The translations under genes and the position numbers were made by a program. This document shows, in pieces, positions 1 through 8,701 of a DNA stretch of 45,193 nt. The DNA comes from Byssothecium circinans (Eukaryota > Ascomycota > Dothideomycetes > Pleosporales > Massarinaceae), in the NCBI GenBank assembly GCA_010015675.1, contig ML976991.1, forward strand, positions 390,874 to 436,066, written 5' to 3'. Under the pieces are notes generated by a model that was not told the origin of the DNA, ran no database searches, and worked only from the letters and a program-made list of their open reading frames with translations. The stretch's first letter is position 1, and each line of letters opens with the position of its first letter.

Positions 1-3
1 AAC

Positions 4-1719
4 TTACTCAACTGCATCATCATTATCGTCCGCATCGCTATCTGAAAATATATACTAAGTACTAGCCTTCGACTCAGAAGAACCCTCTTCATTAGCTTGA
101 CAAGTTCTCGCGTTATGCCCAGTCTTACCGCAGTTGCCACAGCGCCGAACACCTAGTTGTCGCGGTTGTCGCACCTCGCCCTTACCCTCCACCCTCGCCC
201 TTTTACGGTTCTGAACCGTTCCTGATGGTTTAGAACTGTTCTAGTCTGCTGTAGGACCATACTCCATAGTAGCACCCTTCTAAATATACTTGCGCTTGCG
301 TGTTTTACGCTTGGTTATCATCTTAAGTTGCTTTTCAAGGTCTTTAATGCCCGACTTCATAAGCGCAGTACTATGCAGCACTAACTTAGCACCTTTGACG
401 AGCTGCGAAAGCCCACCCTGCGCCGTCCGTGGTGATCGAGTAATAGAATCACGTACAAACTTTGACTAAGAGCCAAATTCGCGTGTATTACTTGGAGTCC
501 TCGATAGCCATGGCGTCTCTGGTGGTGGGGGTCCTGGCGAGGTGCGTATACGCACATTAAGGCGATCAAGCACCACCTGCGCGTTCAGAGGGACTAGCCC
601 TGTTGCCTCAAAGGCCTTTCAACAGTTCTGAACCATAAATACGCTTGAAAACGCGTCTTTAAAAGCTGGTAGGAACGCTTCCTTGTTGATGTAAAAGACG
701 CGCTGTTGCGCCAAGCCCCGAACGATCTTAGAGTACTTGCGCTTGAGCGGCGAGAATAACACCACATCGAGCGGCTGGAGGATGTGTGACGAGTGCGGTG
801 GCATACAGAGCGTAAGGATCTTATTATCTTGACAATAATCCTTGAAATCTTGATTTAGGTGGCTTTCGTGGCCATCTAAAATTAGCAACCGATAGACGCC
901 GACAGTTCTCGCCTTTGTATACGCGTCAAAGTGCTTCAACTACGCGAGACTAAGCTCATTGGTCGTCCATCCATTCTCTAAGACTGAGAGCTTCCAATTG
1001 CGTGGTATATCGGCTTCCTGGTACCACGAAGAGATATGGACGCGTCCTTTGTATATAATGAATAGTGGGGTGAATGTACCATTTGAACATATACTCTAGA
1101 TATCCGTCACCCACTCTTTATCGCCTGGCTGAACTGTTGTAGGCCTTGCTCGCTTCTCTGAGCCAGTAACCACTTTCATAGAGCCAATAACACCCATCTA
1201 AAAGCCGGTTTCATCAAAGTTGTGTATATCATCATCGTGTACGCCGTACTTCGCTTTAGTATCCCGCACAAGCTCAAACCACGCGCCAACTACCTCAGGA
1301 TCTTCCTGTTTTGCCCTCTGATGGTCCTTCGAACGGTTCCAAACTGTTCGTAACTATTCTAAACGGTTCACGAACCGTGCTGCCTAGTTAATGCCCACGT
1401 TCTCACCACCCCGCTCGCGCAACAGTTTATTCGCCATATCTGATACTTCGCCCAACGTAGGCGCGAATCCTCGCGAATTGAGGTCAAGGATGTATCAGAC
1501 GAGTGTCTCCTGCTTAGTCGGGGACAGTTTTGAACGGTTCGGTACTGTTTCTGGTCGAAAAGGTATTCCTCTGGCGCGTTTGGTAAGGACACGAGGCTTG
1601 ACGTTAAAGGCTGCAGCAGCGCTTCGATAGCTTTCAAATTAGCCTCTATTATATGCGTCAAGGGCAAGCTGTAGTCTGCCTTCGTGTTGCAGTCGTTCAG
1701 ACCTTTGTTGTTGAGGCAT
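4..1719 (-). pseudogene. pogo/Fot1-type DDE transposase with 12 internal stops and C-terminal zinc knuckle
   Basis: Reading the minus strand from ATG 1719 to TAA 6-4 gives one 572-codon frame without any frameshift. It is broken by stops at 1641 (TAA), 1497 and 621 (TGA), and 1386, 1356, 1200, 1098, 942, 468, 282, 243 and 57 (all TAG). The frame still shows an N-terminal helix-turn-helix-like region, the acidic motifs FDETGF, LILDGHESH and LQPLD expected of the DDE_1 (pogo/Fot1) catalytic core, and a C-terminal zinc knuckle (CGNCGKTGHNARTC, about 110-155) followed by an acidic tail. In this family the enzyme cuts and pastes its own element at TA sites. Nine TAG stops and no indels suggest C-to-T mutation such as RIP (inference). 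The family call is firm; activity is ruled out by the stops. Confidence 0.88.
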
Positions 1720-1754
1720 TTTCGCGTTGAAGATGGAGTTGGTGTTGCCAAGGA

Positions 1755-1860
1755 ATCGTGAGCGGTTCGATGGTGTGGGCGGTTCGATGGTGGAATACGT
1801 TAATAATAATAATATAGTTAAGTAAGTTAGTATTACTAAGGAAAAGTAGCTATCTTAGTA
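1755..1860. repeat. Probable terminal region of the left transposon
   Basis: Upstream of the transposase start lie two copies of a GCGGTTCGATGGTG motif (about 1763-1795), then ATACGTTA and the stretch ACTAAGGAAAAGTAGC (about 1834-1850). A diverged version of the whole block recurs in direct orientation at 2314-2452. That suggests an element end, but the opposite end lies outside the window, so the terminal inverted repeat could not be checked. Confidence 0.4.
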
Positions 1861-2450
1861 AGGTAGACGTCTTAGTAGTACTTTATATTATAGCTTTATT
1901 TAGTATATAATGTTCTCGTCTTAAGAAGGAAGTAAGGATATCTAGTAACGTTATATATAACTTTATTTAAAGGGATTACTAACTTTTCTTACCTCCTACC
2001 TTCTACCTCTTATAATAGCCTTAATTCTAGGTCGTATGCTATAAACTATTAAATAGCTATTAACTAATATAGTAATAAGTAAGTTCTAAAAGTTATATAG
2101 TATAATACTAAGGTTTAGGTATTAATCTATAGTATAAGGTAGATTTTAGGTACTAGTACTACATTAGCTAATAACTATTTTATTACGTAAGCTAAGGCTA
2201 TAAAAATTCAATAGCTATTAGTATATATATACATCTATCTAGGTTTAAAATTTCAAAAGAAAATATTAAGGTTTGGCTTTGTTATTAAGATATTACCTTT
2301 GCTTGGCAATTTTAGGCGGTTCGGTGGGTTGGGCGGTTCGGTGGTGCTTTACGTTAAGCTTAATTCTACTTATTAAATAAGGATCGCGTTTTTTAGTTAT
2401 GGCATTTTACAATAAGTGTAATATTAATATTGCTAAGGAAAACTAGCGCG
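1796..2450. other. AT-rich, TpA-rich gene-free tract
   Basis: About 650 bases made largely of TA, TTA and TAG words, with no open frame and a composition far below the GC level of the neighbouring genes. It looks like heavily RIP-mutated repeat DNA (inference). The tract sits between two diverged copies of the transposon-end motif, so it may be a second, older element that has decayed beyond recognition. Confidence 0.65.
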
Positions 2451-2470
2451 CTTGATGGTGCTTTACGTTA
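2343..2470 (+). repeat. 14-bp direct repeat, 114-bp spacing
   Basis: GGTGCTTTACGTTA occurs exactly at 2343-2356 and again at 2457-2470. The DNA between them holds the ACTAAGGAAAA-like end motif (about 2430-2447). The right-hand copy abuts the 3' flank of the monooxygenase gene, so it may mark the edge of the inserted DNA. Confidence 0.6.
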
Positions 2471-2537
2471 TAGCCATTTACTATCGTTGTGGTATTTTGG
2501 CATTTCTTATGCAGTCTTTCTACATGGGAGATTTTTT

Positions 2538-3905
2538 TCATGCGAGGCCAATCTTTTGGCCTAGCATAAGCAGCAACCAACGGCAAGCATTCCACAGCAG
2601 CGCGGGTTTAGTCCCCAGTCCGTATGAGCTGACGACAAGTCCATACCTTGACTTAATCGCCCCGTATCGCAGCACCATCTTCTCCCATTGCTCTGGTGTA
2701 ATATCCCCCTCGATGACTTTCTCCATGGTATTGCAGTCATGTGCAGCATGCGTCGACCCCAACCCAACGTTCGGTCTGATTGTAACCTGCGCATCACCTA
2801 CCAAGAACACCTTCCCACCCATGAACAGTGCTTTCGGGGAGGAGACGTCGAAGACTTTTGTCACAAAGGGCAAGGTCGCTTGCTTCACAATCTCCGCGTG
2901 TCCTTCCTGAAGCACTGAGCTTGCAAGCGCCTTCTGTTTCTCCCATGCTTCTGGTTGGACAAGGCCGCGAGGCAGAGTACCGAAGTGCTCCTTTCCATTG
3001 ATGTCGGTGAAGAGGGGTTTCATTGCTGGGGAGTCTGCTTCTAGGTTCGAGTACCATACCCAATTGTGCAGGCGCTTTCCGGGAGTCAGGTCTCCCTCGT
3101 CTGTGGGGATCGTGTAGCTGCACTTCACGTAAGCGAAAATGTCTGCACCCATAAATGAGGTCCTTACTTGAGGAGATAGGTTCCCTTATTGAAGGAGAAG
3201 GTGGATTTTGCGGAGTACAGTTCGTTCCATTTCTGATCCACGACTTCTTCGCTTGTTGTTCCTCTCCACAACATGTAGCCCGCGTATACTCGTTTCACCT
3301 CAGGTATGAGTATGCTTCTAATGGACGAATTCGATCCGTCGGCCACAACAATGAGGTCGGCAGAGATCCTTTCCTTCGTTTGGCTGTCAACGTCCTCATA
3401 CTCAATTTGCACCTTCTCGCCGACCTCTTCTACGCCTATCACTCGAGCCTTGCTTCTGTAGGTCGCTTTACCGTCACCATCTTGAGGCATTGGAGCATCG
3501 GGGACCGCTTTGGATGTTCTGCCGTCAAAATTGGCACGGAGCACGCTGATGAGGAGGGCCCAACTCGTCAAGGTCATGGTCTGGCCGCGCTGAGCTGTGG
3601 GTTTTCCGTCAAGGCTGATCAGGCTGCCGGGCGGGCAGGTGATGGTCATTTCTCGCTTGACGCGGTCATGCTTTTTGAGGAAATTGATCACTTCATCCCG
3701 AATGCTGATACCAGCGTCAAAACCCTGTCGAGAAAGAAGGTCCTCTTTCTCGAGAATAGTAACGGTGTAACCGTGATGTTTTAGCATGACGCCGCACATC
3801 AGGCCGCCGATGGATCCACCAATCTGTACTATGATTAGCGAGTGCTACATCGAACGAGGGACGAGATCTGGATTTTTAGCGTACAATTACGGTCTCCGTT
3901 GCCAT
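2538..3905 (-). CDS. FAD-dependent monooxygenase (salicylate hydroxylase / dihydroxypyridine hydroxylase type)
   Basis: Three exons on the minus strand (3905-3885, 3823-3168, 3117-2538) give 418 aa, usual for class A flavin monooxygenases. Introns are 61 and 50 nt; splicing at GTAAGG (3167) rebuilds YLLNYTIP before PGKR..NWVWY, which unspliced frames do not give. Visible motifs are the Rossmann-type VIIGGSIGGL at residues 6-15, VVADGSNSS near 167-174 (DG motif) and VGDAQ near 332-336 (FAD ribityl binding). The family hydroxylates aromatic or N-heterocyclic compounds with NAD(P)H and O2; the substrate cannot be read from sequence. The first coding exon holds only seven codons and would be missed by ORF-based calls. 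It is the first intact gene inside the transposon-bearing left edge. There is no signal peptide, so it is probably cytosolic. Confidence 0.85.
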
Positions 3906-4869
3906 AGCTGAAATACTGCAGAAAATTTTCCGTCCTGGAGTAATACTTAACGAAGTGCAGCAGGAAGAAGTTGATGGGAATATTTTTTATTGCATGCGGC
4001 GTAGCGGGTGGCATAATGAGGCACATTGCCATCGTGACCCAGAGTCTGCAAATAAACAGCGTCTCTTGCGGCATGCACGAAGAAACTCAGACGATACTCG
4101 ATGCTGAACTTATTGTATTATGTTTGCTTTGCTGGGTCTGAAATGATTCTTCCCGAAACAGTGAGCTACACTCTTTTTATTGGATATTGGATTGTTGACG
4201 ATATAGCGCCTAAACAAACATCATGTTGACGTCACCTCATGGAAAGCCGTCTCAGCAAATGATGTATCTTCGGATGAGCTGGTTACACACTTCATCGTCA
4301 AATCGTTAAGCCAGATTGCGGCTCTGCAACAATGCGAACCCATCGGATCGGGAGCTATGTTAGTGATACAGTATTTACTCGGTGACATAAAAAGGGTCCG
4401 CTAAACATACACCGATAGAGCATCGGATCTCCACGTTGACAAATAGTTTCATGTGGGTATGTGGCGTAAAGCGCAAGTAGTAATACAGATCAAGCCAAGC
4501 AAAAGGCCGTAAGACACTAAATTGGAGCGAGAGCAAACATTGAAACAAAGGAGGAAATAGAAGGGAGGAAGGAAAAAGTTGAAGTGACAGTGGCAGTGGC
4601 AGCCGAGCAACCTCAGAAGGAGCTCCAGGCGCACCTGCTGACCTGCACACAAAAAGTGGAAAGTGGAAAGTGGAAAGGACAAAAGGTTCAAGTTGAATCG
4701 TGGAAGGAGCTCGACCGCACCTGCTTAGTGCTGACACGCGCGAGGAAGCGTAACGTTGAGCCCTGGAGACTAGACTGCCTGCATGTCTGAATGTGTGACC
4801 TCGGGTCCTTGGCTACCATGTGAGGTGTTTCAATGTTTCCAAGGTTGTGAAAGCTTCCGTGGAGTGTTT
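3906..4869. other. Intergenic, no gene recognised
   Basis: About 960 bases upstream of the monooxygenase and downstream of the next minus-strand gene. The short open frames on both strands lack coding character. It should contain the monooxygenase promoter, but I see no clear TATA element or operator. Confidence 0.5.
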
Positions 4870-6145
4870 TTACAGACACATACGTCGGATCATTGCCCTT
4901 GAGTCAGCCTCTCCCAGCTCATTCCCGTGAATGGTGATGCGGCCCTCCTCGACCTGAATGAGGTCGGGTTTCGCAAGCCCCTCATGGAGGTGCTTTAGGA
5001 AGGATAGCAAATTGGCCTCAAACTCGTTGTACGCAAATCGATCTCGAGCACCCTCTATCGACCGGAGGTACGACGTTGGTTGCCCTTGTTTTGGCAGGAG
5101 CTGACCAGTCAGTCAAGGTAGTCCAAGGTAGTCCAAGGTGGAGGAGGAGTTTCAAACGTACCTCGTTGATATATCTTTGCTTGATGTCCGACCAGCCCGC
5201 TATCTGCTCCCGGGGGTTACCCTCGGCGCAGAACAACATCCGCATGGCTTGTATGTCAGTCCCGTCTTCTGGTGTCCGAGGGGTGCTAGGACATCCAAAA
5301 GCGAAGATGGTGTTGAAGGGCTCCTCCCCGTACGCGCCGTTGAAAAGGTACTCCTCAATCACGGCCTGAAGCATGAACTGTCCAGCCAGATCCATCCAGC
5401 CGTCGCTTGGCTCCCAATCGCCGAGCTCCACTCGTGCTGCCGTCAGCTCAATGAACAGCGCAAGCAGACAGTGCAGTGAGGGCGTTCCTTCCAAATCGGT
5501 GACCCACCTCCGCTGGTCTGCTTGCTGCCCCAGCGAACATGCGAGATCGTTTCGGTTCTCGGCCAGCGCCCCGTCGGCGAGAGGAAACTCGCTCGAGGGG
5601 TCAAACGGCTGGCCGAGTGCGGGAGCATGGGCCGTGTGCGAACGCCAGAAAGTCCCGCGTTTCCGGTTCAAAGCACGCACACTGTTCAGGGACTCCTCGG
5701 TTGTCCATGTCTGGTCGTGGTTTAATCGGTGGCTGAAGAGGAGAGAGAATTGCAGTAACCGTGAACGGAAAGCGGCTTGGCTGTTGAGACGACGCCCGCT
5801 GTGCTTGTGTTTGAGAAACGTTCTGAATTCTGGAGGCAGGATTAGCAGAGCCAACATCAAACGTCAAACGCCACCATGATAGTCTAGCCTCGGCAATTCG
5901 GGTTTGGGTTGAGGACGGTGGTTTTGAGTACCTGCAGTCATGGTTGCGAGTGCGGAGGGGAGATCCGACGTGTAGGGGTTGGAGTTGGATCGCCATTCGA
6001 AGATGAGGTCGATGGCCTTGTAGGCCAGAAAGTCCATGATGGTGATGTCCACGTCGAATTGATCCTCCTCTTCGGCCTCCATCTGGCGTGTAAGGGTGAA
6101 GAGGCCCGCGAACGGCTCACTCTCGCTCTGGCGGCGTCTCTGCAT
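4870..6145 (-). CDS. Conserved-looking fungal protein of unknown function, 370 aa
   Basis: I do not recognise the family. Three exons (6145-5932, 5829-5162, 5100-4870) with introns of 102 and 61 nt join in phase to 370 aa ending at TAA 4872-4870. The second intron has a CTGAC branch and CAG acceptor. Exon 3 then reads on through SYLRSIEGARDRFAYNEF, which is more protein-like than the unspliced frame. The protein is soluble, with an acidic N-terminus, Trp-rich mid-part and a charged C-terminus; no signal peptide, membrane segment or catalytic motif is evident. It loosely resembles the many fungal DUF3632-type proteins, but this is only an impression. A possible donor (GTATGT) lies just before the stop, so the last residues are uncertain. 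Confidence 0.68.
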
Positions 6146-6935
6146 GGTGTTGCGTGGAGTGTGTCCGAGACGGGCCGGAACCGAATCGACTGTGGAGGAG
6201 AGGAATAGAGAATCAAGAAGTAAGCATGACAGAGAGGGGTAGGCAGCAGCGAGGGGTGATATAACGAGGACTTATAGACAACGCGCTCTTACTCAAGCCA
6301 AGCTGAAGCCCACATCAACGATGCATCTCCACCTCTGGATCCACGTGCGCACGAACATGTTGCTCTCAGGCACGCATAACATGCACGTCGACGGTTCCTC
6401 GCAAGCGGATCCATTGACGATTGACAGCGGCATGCGCAAGCGATGAGAGGCCCCTAGGGAGATCAAACCGTTCGTGAAGGGAATGCAGAATGCATTGCGC
6501 GCGCCCCCACTTGTGGTTCCCAAACAGCGCCAGCGAAACCGAATGGCCTGTCCAAACTAAGTTTGTTGGAGGTGTGGGAGCGACAGCATGGTTGGTCACG
6601 GCTGTGCTCGTTATTATTGAGAATGTTGTCGGCCAGGTCACTCCAGGGGATGTGAATAGATGAGAGGCGGCGTCTTTTCTCGTGTGTGGCCTGCTAGCGG
6701 TGGCGGCATAGATGATAGAGGATAGATCCATGCACGCATCGGATGTCGCTTGGGCCGCTCCCCAAGCCGTGCCAGCACCATTACGCTCAGAGTGCTGGTC
6801 TCATTCATTATTCATACTCATACAGTGTATTCATGCCTCAACCTCCAGTGTCCCACCACCGCTCCCACCGTGTCGTACGCCGCCCCGAGCCTGGAAACAT
6901 GCTCGTGTCTGGCGAGCCATTATTATTGCGCCATC
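6146..6935. promoter_or_regulatory. Divergent intergenic region, no clear site
   Basis: About 790 bases between the minus-strand 370-aa gene and the plus-strand J-protein gene, so it should carry both promoters. Open frames here (for example the minus frame 6731-6366) do not look like real protein. No TATA box or repeated operator was recognised. Confidence 0.45.
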
Positions 6936-7874
6936 ATGCTGTCGAGGAAGCCGGCCATACTGCGGTGCTCCTATAGCGGCCCCTACCCCAGCCTTCCCGC
7001 CCCTCCTCCTCCTCCTCCTCCTACATGTTCGACGTCATGCCGATATCCGCGCAGCTCACACGCCAACTGGCGGAGACAGACGCGCACCTACGCCCGCACC
7101 CACGCCCACGCCCCGTCTTCGCATGGCGGCGAGCCTGACCTGAGCTGGCCAGCCCCCATCCATCCCCATAAAACCCCTACGCCGTACCAGATCCTCAACT
7201 GCAAGCGAAGCGACGTCTACACGAAACACCACTTCTACAGACTCGTCAAACTGTACCACCCAGATCGCTGCGGGCCCTCGTCTCCAGTTGCCCACCTCTC
7301 TCCCTCGGTGCGCATAGAGCGCTACCGCCTGCTCGTTGCCGCCCACACCCTCCTCTCAGATGATGCTAAGCGGAGAGAGTACGATGCGTGGGGCTACGGA
7401 TGGGCCGGTCACCACCAGATGCCCTCGTACCGCTCGGCAGCCTCGTGGGCACCCGAGCCCAGACAGTGGCCGCCCGGCCATGACCCGCAGCAGAACGCTA
7501 CATGGGAAGACTGGGAGCGCTGGCGCCAGCGGGAAGAGTCGCCCCATGCCGCCGAGCCACGCGACCAGTTCATGACCAATTTCGCCTTTGTCGCCCTGGT
7601 CTTCTCAATAGTAACACTAGGCGGTGTTATGCAAGGCACGCGAGCCAACATGCTTACATCCTCCGCAATGGAACACCATGACAAGATCCACAGGGAAGCG
7701 AGCATGGAGTTGATGCGCTCAAAGCGGGCGACCATCTCGGGCGACCGCGACGAGCGCATACGCACATTCCTCGAGCACCGCGAAGCCGTAAACGCTGGAG
7801 AGATGGCGTACCAGCGCCTGTTTCCCCCTTCCGAACACTGCGCACCAGACGCCTTGGCCAGAAAAAAAGGGTGA
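6936..7874 (+). CDS. J-domain protein with one membrane segment, probably mitochondrial
   Basis: Single exon, 312 aa from ATG 6936. The frame is open further upstream to 6750, but that extension is His/Thr/Cys-rich and atypical, whereas MLSRKPAILRC resembles a mitochondrial presequence. After a poly-proline stretch (CCT microsatellite near 7003-7021), PTPYQIL starts a J domain at about residues 82-152 with the essential HPD at 108-110 (YHPDRC) and a KRREYD end. A hydrophobic segment (about 215-232) and a charged tail follow. The protein lacks the Gly/Phe and zinc-finger parts of type I/II DnaJ, so it is a type III co-chaperone that would stimulate an Hsp70 ATPase at a membrane. Yeast Jid1 is a possible relative, unverified. 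Organelle and start codon are inference. Confidence 0.82.
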   Translation: MLSRKPAILRCSYSGPYPSLPAPPPPPPPTCSTSCRYPRSSHANWRRQTRTYARTHAHAPSSHGGEPDLSWPAPIHPHKTPTPYQILNCKRSDVYTKHHFYRLVKLYHPDRCGPSSPVAHLSPSVRIERYRLLVAAHTLLSDDAKRREYDAWGYGWAGHHQMPSYRSAASWAPEPRQWPPGHDPQQNATWEDWERWRQREESPHAAEPRDQFMTNFAFVALVFSIVTLGGVMQGTRANMLTSSAMEHHDKIHREASMELMRSKRATISGDRDERIRTFLEHREAVNAGEMAYQRLFPPSEHCAPDALARKKG

Positions 7875-8701
7875 CATTGGATTGGCTCCAGCTGGACTAG
7901 CGGTTTGCAGGAGTTCTTATACGACCTCATATTGTATCGAGAGCTTTAGTGACTTTTGGGAACATGTGGTTGGCGTTTCACCGTCTGTGTATTATAGTAC
8001 CGGGGGTTGTACATATCGCGCTGCTTTGACAGTGGCAACCTGGTCACTCATGCGCTTGCCTGGTCCCTGATGCGCTCGGACACCACGTACTTTTGACGAC
8101 ACTTGATCGACTTCATGAATACAAATACACATGCACACATCTCAAGCAAGCCGTCTGTATAAACCCACTCTTTGACGACTGCATCTTACATTCTGGAACA
8201 TCTGCATACTTCTTCACTCGGTGGCAGAAGCTTCCAAACCTCGTCACCCGGCATATCTACCAGCTGCCGCTCTTTGACAGTACGCACCTGAGGCGCGCAT
8301 ATGTAGGGTACCGTCACGTCAATCACAAACAACACTGCGGATTTGCAATGCACATGATCGAGAACGAGATTCGCGTTTCCAAAGGCGTGCTAGGTTGAGA
8401 ACAGAGCAGCTATTATCTTCTTGTGCTACTAATTCTACGTCGTCAATGCAGCAACGCAATCGTTAAAAATCCACTTTCACATCTACCCGCATGCATCGGT
8501 ATTCTTTACCCCGGAGTTACCCAGTCGGCTGTCGATCGCGTAACCCCGGCGCGCTAGAATTCATCAACCGGCAATTTATCCGTTAATGTAGAGTAGATCC
8601 ATCCGGATGGTGAACTGGGCGAGAGCTTCAAAAGCAACCAGACAGCTCCAGCCGAAGTAAAACGGCGATGCACCGCAGAACCTTGAGATCGACCTTGTAC
8701 A
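7875..8701. other. Intergenic, no gene recognised
   Basis: About 830 bases between two plus-strand genes. No convincing coding frame, RNA gene or repeat was seen; the right part should contain the promoter of the glycosidase. Confidence 0.5.

Noticed and set aside
2452..3784. Plus-strand frames opposite the FAD monooxygenase
   Set aside because: They are antisense shadows; only the minus strand gives family motifs.
5018..5160. Unspliced C-terminus of the 370-aa protein (VRLKLLLHLG... to stop 5018)
   Set aside because: It starts with a GTACGT donor, contains a CTGAC branch and CAG acceptor, and splicing gives a longer, more protein-like end.
6293..6731. Minus-strand frames in the divergent region
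   Set aside because: No recognisable motif and located where promoters of two genes must be.
6750..6935. N-terminal extension of the J-domain protein
   Set aside because: The extension has no family resemblance and would hide a good mitochondrial presequence at ATG 6936.
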